Shown: positions 19,089 through 26,900 of the stretch, piece after piece | Layout of the letters: each line of letters starts with the position of its first letter | How positions within the stretch are numbered: position 1 is the stretch's first letter | From: Pseudooctadecabacter jejudonensis | GTDB taxonomy: Bacteria; Pseudomonadota; Alphaproteobacteria; Rhodobacterales; Rhodobacteraceae | Assembly: GCF_900172275.1 (NCBI RefSeq) | Contig: NZ_FWFT01000003.1 | Location: 186,001-250,000, forward strand | Direction: 5' to 3' | DNA: 64,000 bases | Made by a program: the position numbers and the translations under genes | The notes under the pieces: generated by a model | Told to the model about the DNA's origin: nothing | The model's input: only the letters and a program-made list of their open reading frames with translations | Database searches by the model: none

Positions 19089-20306
19089 GTGTCGCGCACC
19101 TTGGACATTTGTGTTTCTGCCGTGCTGCTGGCCATCGGGGTGGCCTTTCTGGCGCACACCTTTAGCGGCGCGTTTGACACGTTCACCTTTGGTGGCGATG
19201 TCGGCCCCGCCTTTGCCCCACGCCTGTTTCTGACGGCTTGGGTGATTTTTGCAGCCACTGCTTTGCTCCAGGCCCTTCGCAGCGGCGCAGCTGAGCCTTT
19301 GAACACCAATCTACCCCAACTTTTGTCCGTGGCCGCCCTGATCGTGGCGCTGCCGTTCATCTTTGGAATGTCCACGGAAGCCTCCATCGCGCTGTTTGTG
19401 GGCATTTACGTCACCTCGGTCTATGGCGGGTCGATCTCGGCGATCCTGATCAACACCCCCGGCACGCCGCAATCGGCCGCCACGGTGCTGGACGGCTATC
19501 CGATGGCAAAATCGGGCCGCGCGGATCTGGCGATTGGCTGGGCGACGTTTGCGTCGCTGGGGGGCGGTCTTTTCTCACTGATCGTGTTGATCATCGCCGC
19601 ACCGGTTTTGGCAAAAGTCTCAATCGCCTTTGGCCCAGCGACAATTTTCGCGATCATCATCTTTGCGCTGACCTGCATCGCGTGGGTGTCCACTGGCAGC
19701 ACGATCAAGGGGCTGTTGGCAGGCGTCATCGGGCTGTGGCTGACAACGGTGGGGTCGGACGATCTGACGGGGGTAATACGCTTTGACTTTGATCTGCCCG
19801 CCCTGCGCGGCGGGCTGCATCTGATCCCTGTCCCCATCGGACTTTTTGCACTGGCCGAGGTGTTGCACCGCGCCGCCCATTACTTCGCGGGCAAACCGCC
19901 TGAGATGTCGAATATGGGCTTCAAGATGCCCCCCTGGCCTGAAATCTACCTGCGCTGGCCGCAATTCCTGCGCGCCTCCAGCATCGGCACATTCATCGGC
20001 ATCCTGCCGGGCGCCGGGGCGACGGCCGCAACCTTTGTAAGCTATTCAGAGAGCAAGCGCACCTCGCCCCGCGCCGACCAGAAGGGTGATGGTGAACCCG
20101 ACGCTCTTGTCGCCTCCGAGACCGCAAACAACGCCGTCACCGGCGGCGCACTCATCCCCACCCTGCCACTGGGTAGTCCCGGCGACGGTGGCAGCTTTGC
20201 CGAGTTCATCAACGACCACATCGCGTTTGGTATCCTTGCCATGACGGCGCTGTTCGTCAGCCTCTCACCTTTGCGCGGTCGTCCCAACCAAACAAGGAGT
20301 TCCTAG
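19089..20306 (+). pseudogene. TctB-TctA fusion with two internal deletions
   Basis: The 405-codon frame starts like TctB (small four-helix subunit): LDICVSAVLLAIG, then GPAFAPRLFLTAW. In the third TctB helix it switches directly into TctA at LPFIFGMSTEAS and continues with the TctA signature GIYVTSVYGGSISAILINTP. Near the end ASETANNAVTGGALIPTLPL reaches the second TctA repeat but jumps from GSPGD to what looks like the TctA C-terminus (FAEFIND ending in LSPLRG). Intact TctB plus TctA would need about 650 aa. Both junctions are in frame, so a protein could be made, but it lacks TctB's end, TctA's N-terminus and over 100 residues of the second half. I judge it non-functional. Confidence 0.7.
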
Positions 20307-20307
20307 A

Positions 20308-21801
20308 ATGTCTGACACACAGCCCAATGTCCTTTTGATCGTAACAGACCACTGGCCGGCCGCGTTGCTGGGCACGGCAGGGCACCCCGCGATCCACACG
20401 CCGGTGCTGGATCAGCTGTGCCGCAATGGCGTGCGGTTCTCCAACTGCTATTCGGAAACGCCCGTCTGCCTGCCCGCCCGCCGCACGCTGATGACCGGCT
20501 GCACGCCCAAGCAACACGGTGACCGCACGTTCCAACCCTACCGCCCGATGGAGCCCACCCTGCCCACCATGGCGCAATGTTTCCGCGACGCGGGCTATCA
20601 GGCCTACGCGGTGGGCAAGACGCACACCTACCCGCAGCGCGACAGGATCGGGTTTGATGATATCCAATTGGATGACGAAGGCCGCACGCTGTACGGCGTG
20701 ACCGATGATTACGAGATTTTCCTGGGCGATCAGGGCCATGTCGGCCAACAGTTCGGCCACGGCATGTCCAACAACGCCTATCAGGCGACCCCGTGGCACC
20801 TCGACGAACGGCTGCACGCGACCAACTGGGCGACCACAACGATGGAACGTACCATCCGCCGCCGGGACCCCACGCGATCCGCGTTCTGGTATCTGGGCTA
20901 CCGCCACCCGCACCCGCCGCTGGTGCCGCCACAACGGTTCCTGGATCACTACGCGGATATCGAGATCGACATGCCCTACGCGGGCGATTGGGCCAGCGGC
21001 GATCTGCCCTACAACGCCCAAGGCGTGCAGGCCCGCAATGTCTATTCCGAGCGTGAGGTCCGATGGGCCCGCCGCGCCTTCTATGCGCTGTGCACCCACA
21101 TCGACCAGCAGATCGGCTCTCTGATCGGGACGATCCGCGAAGAAGGGATCCTTGATAACACCATCATCATGTTCACCTCGGATCACGGCGACAACCTTGG
21201 CAATCACGGCATGTGGGCCAAGCAGAATTTCTACGAAGGCTCCGCCAATGTGCCCATGATCGTGGTGGGTGAAGCAGGCGACGACCGGCTGCCGTTCGGC
21301 TCAACCGATACCCGCGTGACCGGCCTGCAAGACGTCATGCCCACGTTGTTGGGGCTGGCGGGGATCGACGCGCCTGCCCATTGCGACGGGCGCTCCATGG
21401 TCAGCGATGCGCCCCGCGACTACATCTATGGTGAGTTCGGGGAGGAGGCGCATTCCTCCCGCATGATCCGCGACGACCGCTACAAACTGATCTGGTACCC
21501 CTGCGGGAACCACGTGCAGCTCTTCGATCTGGACAATGACCCGCAGGAGCTGACCGATCTTGGTCAAAACCCCGACCACGCAGAGACCATCGCACGGCTC
21601 TTCGCACAACTGCGGACCGAGACCTATGGCTCCGACAGCAAATGGTGGGACGGCGACACACCCATAGGCGAAGAAGGCCGCACCTTCCACCCCGGCCCCA
21701 ATCGCGGCCTCAGCCTGACGCGCGGCAACCAATGGCCCGTCCCCCCCATCAACAAAAAAGGCGATATGGTGTTCTTCCCCGAAGCGCCGCCCAAGGGGTG
21801 A
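20308..21801 (+). CDS. Sulfatase (formylglycine-type)
   Basis: A 497-aa alkaline-phosphatase-superfamily sulfatase. The metal site starts with LLIVTDHWP, and the sulfatase signature is present as CLPARRTLMTG (CxPxR), whose Cys must be converted to formylglycine. Further on are the usual GKTHTYP Lys/His motif and TSDHGDNLGNHGMW with the metal Asp and His. No signal peptide is visible, so it is probably cytoplasmic. AAGGAG precedes the ATG. The downstream maturation gene is broken, so activity needs a formylglycine-generating enzyme elsewhere. It could also be an aryl- or choline-type sulfatase; the substrate is unknown. Confidence 0.9.
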   Translation: MSDTQPNVLLIVTDHWPAALLGTAGHPAIHTPVLDQLCRNGVRFSNCYSETPVCLPARRTLMTGCTPKQHGDRTFQPYRPMEPTLPTMAQCFRDAGYQAYAVGKTHTYPQRDRIGFDDIQLDDEGRTLYGVTDDYEIFLGDQGHVGQQFGHGMSNNAYQATPWHLDERLHATNWATTTMERTIRRRDPTRSAFWYLGYRHPHPPLVPPQRFLDHYADIEIDMPYAGDWASGDLPYNAQGVQARNVYSEREVRWARRAFYALCTHIDQQIGSLIGTIREEGILDNTIIMFTSDHGDNLGNHGMWAKQNFYEGSANVPMIVVGEAGDDRLPFGSTDTRVTGLQDVMPTLLGLAGIDAPAHCDGRSMVSDAPRDYIYGEFGEEAHSSRMIRDDRYKLIWYPCGNHVQLFDLDNDPQELTDLGQNPDHAETIARLFAQLRTETYGSDSKWWDGDTPIGEEGRTFHPGPNRGLSLTRGNQWPVPPINKKGDMVFFPEAPPKG

Positions 21802-21877
21802 CAGCCGCCGTGATGGTATTGGGCCGCGAACTGGCATATTCCCGGCCAAGACCCTTGCCCGGTCAGACAGGCCCAAG

Positions 21878-22824
21878 ATGACGCCCCCGACCTCGCCAAA
21901 GACCAAGGCCAGTTGCTGCCTGCCCGCGCGCGCCACCGCCGACCGGGTCAACACCTCGCCCACCATCACCAAGGTGGCCAAACACGATGACGCAGAGCGG
22001 GTCACGATCCCCGGCGGAGAGGCCCTCATCGGCACCAATACACCCCTTATCCCGCAGGACGAGGAAGGCCCACTCCGACGCAAAAAACTCGCCTCCTTTC
22101 AAATGGATGCGACGCAGGTCACGAATGGCCGCTTCCGGCGGTTTGTCGACGCCACAGGCTACGTGACACAGGCCGAGAGCATCGGGAACAACTTTGTTTT
22201 CAGTGCCCTGCTGCCTGATCATGCCGCCCCGACCCGTGGCGTGGCCAACGCCCCATGGTGGCGCGAGGTCGAGGGCGCATGTTGGCACAGCCCCTTGGGG
22301 CCAGGCAGCGACACGATCGGTCTTGAGGATCATCGGGTCGTTCACATCACCTGGAATGACGCATGTGTTTTTGCCAAATGGGCGGGCGGACGCCTGCCAT
22401 CCGAAGCCCAATGGGAACACGCCGCGCGGGGCGGGCTGGGCGACGTGCGCTTTCCGTAGGGCGACCGCGACCCCAATAACGACAGCTTCTTGCCCTGCAA
22501 CATCTGGCAGGGCCGTTTTCCCGACCACAATCTGGAAAAAGACGGCTACTTCGCGACGGCACCGGCCGAGAGTTTTGCGCCAAATGGTTATGGTTTATTT
22601 AACATGGCCGGCAACACCTGGGACTTCACCACGGACCCCTTCCGATTGAGATCACTCAAGAAATCTGCCCGACGGTCTGACGTGCAAAGGCGCGGTTTCT
22701 AAATCTCAAAAGGCGGATCTTTCCTATGTCACGCGACGTATTGCTACCGCTATAGAATTGCGGCCCGCACGGGGACATCCCCTGACAGCTCGACCTCGCA
22801 TCAAGGTTTCCGCGTGGTCTACCC
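21878..22824 (+). pseudogene. Formylglycine-generating enzyme gene, broken
   Basis: One reading frame can be followed through the FGE/SUMF1 family: MDATQVTNGRFRRFV, GRLPSEAQWEHAARGG, NGYGLFNMAGNTWDF, and the active-site region [15 protein letters not shown] ending in [11 protein letters not shown]. It contains two in-frame stops: TAG at 22457-22459, where the family has Trp in RFPWGD (a TGG to TAG change), and TAA near 22700. The frame then runs directly into IS3-family transposase sequence, so the natural end is lost. The two catalytic Cys are still encoded. It follows the sulfatase by 76 bases and was presumably its activator. Confidence 0.85.
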
Positions 22825-22984
22825 GGTCGCCCGCGAACTGGTTCGGATCGCCGAGTTTCGCGGATATCCCTGCCTTGTGGTCAGCGACAATGGAACCGAA
22901 CTGACCAGCAATGCGATGCTGAAATGGCAAGAGGATCGCAAAGTCGGATGGCACTACATCGCACCCGGAAAGCCCATGCAAGAC
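22825..22984 (+). mobile_element. IS3-family transposase (orfB) fragment
   Basis: The frame reads [30 protein letters not shown] and [10 protein letters not shown], the catalytic DDE middle part of an IS3-family OrfB including SDNG and the GKPMQ turn. It lacks both ends: the left side is joined to the FGE remnant and the right side is cut by another IS3-family element. It differs in sequence from the OrfB of that element, so it comes from an earlier insertion. Confidence 0.8.
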
Positions 22985-23012
22985 TGGACCTGTCGCGGTT
23001 TGATGCCGCTCC
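22985..23012 (+). repeat. Left terminal inverted repeat of IS
   Basis: It begins TGGACCTGTCGCGG and matches the reverse complement of 24226-24253 at 23 of 28 positions. Confidence 0.8.
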
Positions 23013-23047
23013 TTTGATAGCATTTACTGCAATAAAGGAGACGAACT

Positions 23048-23353
23048 ATGGGACTGAAACGGACGGACGAATTCCGAGCTGATGCGGTACGTATTGCCCT
23101 GACCAGTGGGCTTACGCGTAAGCAGGTGGCGGACGATCTTGGCGTTGGCATGTCGACGCTGAACACATGGATCACAGCACATCGAGACACGAACGTGGTT
23201 TCGAAAGATGATTTAGAGCTCGCCCAAGAGAATGATCGGCTTCGACGTGAGAACCGGCTTCTTAAGGAGGAGAGGGAAATCTTAAAAAAGGGTGAGGCCA
23301 TTTTCCGCCATTGGTCCGAGGACAATGGACGAACCAGTTCTTTGCGGGCCTAA
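23048..23353 (+). CDS. IS3-family OrfA (HTH)
   Basis: A 101-aa protein with the OrfA pattern: an N-terminal helix-turn-helix (EFRADAVRIA, RKQVADDLGVGMSTLNTWI) and a C-terminal leucine-zipper-like helix ending EEREILKK. In relatives I remember the protein then ends with FFAGLK or similar. Here TTCTTTGCGGGC is present 47 bases downstream but out of frame, so the last ~20 residues are atypical. GGAG precedes the ATG. It would bind the inverted repeats together with OrfB. Confidence 0.85.
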   Translation: MGLKRTDEFRADAVRIALTSGLTRKQVADDLGVGMSTLNTWITAHRDTNVVSKDDLELAQENDRLRRENRLLKEEREILKKGEAIFRHWSEDNGRTSSLRA

Positions 23354-23357
23354 AGCA

Positions 23358-24215
23358 ATGAGATTTAGGTTTGTCGAAGAGCATAGGGCCAGCTTTCCAG
23401 CCACTCGGTTGTGCGAGGTTGTCGGCGTCCGTGCGCGGGGTTTACGTGCCTTCCGCAGTCGCCCCGCCAGCCGCAGGCAAAGATCTGATCTGGTGGCGCT
23501 GGCTCACATCAAGGAACAATCGCGCCTTAGCCTTGGCAGCTATGGTCGGCCACGGATGACGGAAGAGCTGAAGGAGATCGGCTTGGACATCGGGCACCGC
23601 CGTGTTGGCAGGTTGATGCGCCAGAACGGCATATCCGTTGTTAGAACGCGTAAACACAAGGTCACAACGGAGAGTAATCATAAGTTCAACATCGCGCCGA
23701 ACCTGTTGGATCGCGACTTCAAAGCTGATGCGCCAAACCAGAAGTGGGCTGGTGACATCAGTTATATTTGGACACGCGAGGGTTGGCTGTATCTGGCTGT
23801 GATCCTCGACCTGCATTCAAGGCGTGTGATTGGCTGGGCCGTGAGCAATCGGATGAAACGTGATCTGGCGATCCGGGCGTTACAGATGGCCATAGCCTTC
23901 CGCACACCGCCCAAAGGCTGCATCCATCATACGGATCGCGGGTCGCAATACTGCTCCCACGACTACCAAAAAATCCTACGTCAGAATGGCCACAAAGTGT
24001 CCATGAGCGGAAAGGGCAATTGTTACGACAACGCCGCTGTCGAGACGTTCTTCAAGACCATCAAGGCCGAGTTGATCTGGCGACGGTCGTGGGAAACCAG
24101 AAGGCAGGCTGAGATGGCCATCTTCGAGTACATCAATGGCTTCTACAATCCGCGTCGCCGCCACTCAGCACTGGGTTGGAAAAGCCCGGTCGCTTTCGAA
24201 CGCAAGGTGGCCTAA
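23358..24215 (+). CDS. IS3-family OrfB (DDE transposase)
   Basis: A 285-aa integrase-fold transposase. The HTH_21 region lies at about residues 45-100 (LGSYGRPRMTEELK). The DDE catalytic core follows with WAGDISYIWT (first Asp), HHTDRGSQYCS (second Asp) and NAAVETFFKTIKAEL (Glu), and the family C-terminus YNPRRRHSALGWKSP. The ATG at 23358 matches homologues starting MRFRF; an upstream in-frame GTG at 23292 also exists. It normally acts as an OrfAB fusion made by programmed -1 frameshifting; here orfB is +1 relative to orfA as written. Confidence 0.9.
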   Translation: MRFRFVEEHRASFPATRLCEVVGVRARGLRAFRSRPASRRQRSDLVALAHIKEQSRLSLGSYGRPRMTEELKEIGLDIGHRRVGRLMRQNGISVVRTRKHKVTTESNHKFNIAPNLLDRDFKADAPNQKWAGDISYIWTREGWLYLAVILDLHSRRVIGWAVSNRMKRDLAIRALQMAIAFRTPPKGCIHHTDRGSQYCSHDYQKILRQNGHKVSMSGKGNCYDNAAVETFFKTIKAELIWRRSWETRRQAEMAIFEYINGFYNPRRRHSALGWKSPVAFERKVA

Positions 24216-24225
24216 ACGAGCACTT

Positions 24226-24253
24226 GGGGCGGCACAAAAGCGGGACAGGTCCA
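24226..24253 (-). repeat. Right terminal inverted repeat of IS
   Basis: Read on the minus strand it begins TGGACCTGTCCCGC, matching the left repeat at 23 of 28 positions. Confidence 0.8.
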
Positions 24254-24385
24254 TTTCGGATCAAGTTTCGAATGGGGCGAGCGTTCAGGAACTTGAAGAC
24301 AAGAGGTGGCTCGATATAGAAGCTTGGACATTTAGCTTTTCTTGAACATCAAAAACACTCAACGTTCCGCTTGTTAAGGTCGAAA

Positions 24386-25111
24386 ATGCAGGATCATCAA
24401 ATTATGAATTTCAGCTCGCGACAGGAGCTGGATGAGCCCGTCTACAGGATCATGAAACAGGAGCATGTGCTTTCGCTGTTTGGTCAACGTAAGAACGCAT
24501 TGAGCAGGTTCTCAAACTGGAAAGATAATTTCGAGAACTTCTTGATGACATGCGGACACGAATACAACGGCGTCAAACATGACAACACCACGCGAAAAAA
24601 GATGGTTGCTCAGTGTTGGACTAGAGAAAAATACTCTGAGGCAATGTGGGGTATCTACGCCAACGATCCAAATCAACGTTTCTTACGCATCCGATCTACA
24701 CCAAGACTTCTTCTGGATGCTCTTTGTAGCGCAAAGCCACGACAGTCTGCCGATCTATGCCGTATCGGTCTGGTCAAGTACCAAGCAACAAACAAAATAA
24801 GATCATATTACAACGAAAAGAAGGGCGCTGAGGTAAGCATGGATCTCTTGTTTGACTCGCTACTTCTCAAAAGAATCGCGTTTTCACATGAGCGCGAGGT
24901 TCGGCTGATGCACTGTCCGATTTTCGAGTCTTTGGACGATAAGGGTCTGTTTTGGTATGATGTTGATCCACAAAAGATGATCACTCAGATCATGGCAGAC
25001 CCGAACAGAGATCGATCAAAATGGAAGACTGACAAAGCGGATAGCCAGCAACAAACGTGCTTCCAAGGTGAAATCAAACGTTCAAAGATTTACGATGCGC
25101 CCAAATGGTAA
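24386..25111 (+). CDS. DUF2971 domain-containing protein
   Basis: A 241-aa protein with the DUF2971 pattern: CWTREKYSEAMWGIYAND (residues 75-93) and later LLLKRIAFSHEREVRL (around 170-185), the conserved Cys-Trp, Ser-Met-Trp and Lys-Arg..His-Glu-x-Glu-Val-Arg positions. The family is common in mobile and defence contexts and its biochemistry is not established. ATG 24386 is preceded by AAGG at good spacing. The gene is AT-richer than the catabolic genes to its left and lies between an insertion sequence and a tRNA-derived attachment site, so it is likely part of imported DNA. Confidence 0.7.
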   Translation: MQDHQIMNFSSRQELDEPVYRIMKQEHVLSLFGQRKNALSRFSNWKDNFENFLMTCGHEYNGVKHDNTTRKKMVAQCWTREKYSEAMWGIYANDPNQRFLRIRSTPRLLLDALCSAKPRQSADLCRIGLVKYQATNKIRSYYNEKKGAEVSMDLLFDSLLLKRIAFSHEREVRLMHCPIFESLDDKGLFWYDVDPQKMITQIMADPNRDRSKWKTDKADSQQQTCFQGEIKRSKIYDAPKW

Positions 25112-25252
25112 AATAAGGCCGTAAAGGCCCTCAGCACTGGGCAAATTAGCAAACGGCGGAAGCCGCAGGTTTCACCCAACAATTCCAACAGCTTAACACC
25201 AAAACATCATTCCCAAAGCACCATAAGCACGGCAAGGAGCGTTGCTACCGTG

Positions 25253-25341
25253 CTGTGCTAAAACTGTGCTAGGTGTACGGCGCGGCGCTCACAACGCACT
25301 GTGCTAACTCAGCATTTTCCCACTGTGCTAACGCTGTGATA
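25253..25341 (+). repeat. Cluster of CTGTGCTA repeats beside attachment site
   Basis: CTGTGCTA occurs at 25253, 25264, 25299 and 25323, with a variant CTGTGATA at 25334, all within 90 bases and 75 bases left of the tRNA-derived repeat. Another copy is at 40398, 50 bases right of the second repeat. They may be arm-type binding sites of an integrase belonging to the pre-insertion locus; otherwise 25112-25416 contains no gene that I can see. Confidence 0.5.
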
Positions 25342-25416
25342 GTGTATTTTCGGTTTTTCAGCGATTTACGCTGCGGCGCAGAAGCCCAGCAAACTATTGT
25401 TTTCGATTGATTTAAA

Positions 25417-25461
25417 TGGTGCCCGGGGGCGGAATCGAACCACCGACACGAGGATTTTCAA
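25417..25461 (-). repeat. attL: 3' end of tRNA-Phe
   Basis: This 45-bp sequence is identical to 40304-40348. On the minus strand it ends in CCCCCGGGCACCA, preceded by a T-loop GGTTCGATTCC and a GAA anticodon region, that is, the 3' portion of tRNA-Phe including the CCA end. The 5' part of the tRNA is absent, so it is a duplicated core att site and not a gene. Confidence 0.9.
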
Positions 25462-25575
25462 ACCGAAGCTTATTGAGAACGCTCAACAGGTTAGTCACGA
25501 AAAATCTGTCAAACCCACCACGGCACATCAAGCACATAGCGGCGAATTGTCAAACCTTGGGCACGAGGCCTTCCA

Positions 25576-26430
25576 ATGAGCTGGCGCGTGGCAAATGCGT
25601 GCGCGGAACGGAAGTTCGGGAGTGCGACGCGCAAGCAGATCATCATGTTTTTGGCGGACAAGGCCTCTGATGATGGGTCGGGCATCTGGTGTTCGAAGGG
25701 GACAATCCAGCGACACACAGAACTGGGGGAAACCACGGTCAAGCGGACGATCCGGGAGTTCCTGAAGGAAGGCATCCTAGTCGAGACCGGCGCGCGCGGC
25801 TGCAAGAATGGCTTTACCGTTGTGTACCGGATCGATCTGGCCAGGATCGAGGCGCTTGAACTGACGGCTGAACCCAAGATTGAGACGGGGTCCACAGTGG
25901 CCCCCGTCCAGACTGGACCCGGTACGGGGGCCACTGTGGCCGGGGTACCGGGGCCACCACGGCCCCCAAACCATCCTAAAACCATCCATAAACCACCTAC
26001 GCGCGAGCGCGTGGGTGTGGAGGATGAAGAGGCTGAGAAGATTTTGGCCACCTATCCGCCCGACCGTTTGCGCGGGAAGGCTGAGTGCCTCAGCCGGATA
26101 AGGGAGGCTTTGGACACGGGGACAGAGGTCGAGGACCTGTTGCAGGCCGTTAAGGCCTACGCGACCGACAGCGCGGGCTTCACCCGCTCCAAGGTCTGTT
26201 TCTCGGACAACTGGTTCAGGTCTGGGCGCTGGCGCGCCTACGTCGAAAAGCAGGCGGAAGACCGAGAGAAGGCGAAGGCGTTGGAGGCCGATCACCAAGC
26301 ACGGTTGGCCTGCTGGATCAGTGATCGCAGCCCGATGTGCAAACACATCACGGCCAAGCAGATCGACGGATTGCTTGCCTCAAAACTGGTGACGCAGGCG
26401 CAAATCCAAGCCGCAGGCCTCAGAACATGA
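25576..26430 (+). CDS. Helix-turn-helix protein, replication/mobilisation associated
   Basis: A 284-aa protein. Residues 15-75 form a winged helix-turn-helix (GSATRKQIIMFLADKA, KGTIQRHTELGETTVKRTIR, EGILVETG) of the HTH_36 type common in plasmid and island proteins. A Pro/Gly-rich linker (100-140) separates it from a C-terminal helical domain. GAGG precedes the ATG. It is the first gene after attL, and its stop overlaps the mobC start (ATGA), so it is part of the mobilisation operon. It could be a replication initiator-like or regulatory protein; I cannot decide. Confidence 0.75.
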   Translation: MSWRVANACAERKFGSATRKQIIMFLADKASDDGSGIWCSKGTIQRHTELGETTVKRTIREFLKEGILVETGARGCKNGFTVVYRIDLARIEALELTAEPKIETGSTVAPVQTGPGTGATVAGVPGPPRPPNHPKTIHKPPTRERVGVEDEEAEKILATYPPDRLRGKAECLSRIREALDTGTEVEDLLQAVKAYATDSAGFTRSKVCFSDNWFRSGRWRAYVEKQAEDREKAKALEADHQARLACWISDRSPMCKHITAKQIDGLLASKLVTQAQIQAAGLRT

Positions 26431-26900
26431 CCAGCACCGGACCGACCGAAGCGCAAACAGCAAGGCGACCCATGTCATACGCTGGCGCTGCTGACACGGG
26501 ACCTTGCGAGTGGCGGCAAGCCTCCCCTTCGAACCCCACCGGCGCGGGCAAAGCCCCCGCCAAAGAGACACTGACTGAGACCTTCGTCTTCCGCTGCACC
26601 GCGTCAGAGAAGGCCCAGCTGCGCGCCAAGGCCGAGGCCGCTGGCGTGCCTGCCTCGACGCTTCTGCGCGAGGCGCTTGGCCTCACCGAAGCTCGCCGCC
26701 GCAAGCCTGTGCCGCGCGTCGATCCGGCGCTGGTGCTCGCTGTCGGTCGCATTGGTGGCAACCTCAACCAGATCGCCCGCTGGCTGAACCACGCCATGAA
26801 GGTCGGACGCACAGACCTCGACACGCTTACCGTTGCCCGCCGCCTTGTGGTGATCGAACGCCAGCTTGCTGCCCTCCTCGATGAGGCCCGGCGGTGCTGA
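26427..26900 (+). CDS. mobC: Relaxosome accessory protein MobC
   Basis: A 157-aa basic protein. After a low-complexity N-terminus the core is ETFVFRCTASEKAQLRAKAE, ASTLLREALGL (ribbon-helix-helix-like), then VGRIGGNLNQIARWLNHAMK, the hallmark of the bacterial mobilisation protein (MobC) family. It would bind oriT and help the relaxase nick. ATG 26427 overlaps the upstream stop and was chosen over the longer frame from 26337. The relaxase GTG lies inside its last codons. No oriT could be identified by eye. Confidence 0.85.
   Translation: MTSTGPTEAQTARRPMSYAGAADTGPCEWRQASPSNPTGAGKAPAKETLTETFVFRCTASEKAQLRAKAEAAGVPASTLLREALGLTEARRRKPVPRVDPALVLAVGRIGGNLNQIARWLNHAMKVGRTDLDTLTVARRLVVIERQLAALLDEARRC

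Larger units (their letters stand above)
22985..24253 (+). mobile_element. IS3-family insertion sequence, 1269 bp
   Basis: The ends are defined by matching 28-bp terminal inverted repeats: both begin TGGACCTGTC when read inward and match at 23 of 28 positions. Inside are orfA (23048) and orfB (23358). I see no target duplication: the flanks are AGAC on the left and TTTC on the right, so the ends may have recombined. The element sits within an older IS3-family fragment, which itself truncates the FGE gene. Orf phasing around 23290-23340 looks abnormal, so mobility is uncertain. Confidence 0.8.

Noticed and set aside
20257-21207. 316-codon minus-strand frame opposite the sulfatase
   Set aside because: The plus strand has full sulfatase motifs; the antisense reading has none.
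23292-23357. N-terminal extension of OrfB from GTG 23292
   Set aside because: Homologues as I recall them start at MRFRF; the extension arises from the odd junction region.
25417-25461. Complete tRNA-Phe gene
   Set aside because: Only the 3' 45 bases match; D-arm and 5' acceptor strand are absent at both copies.
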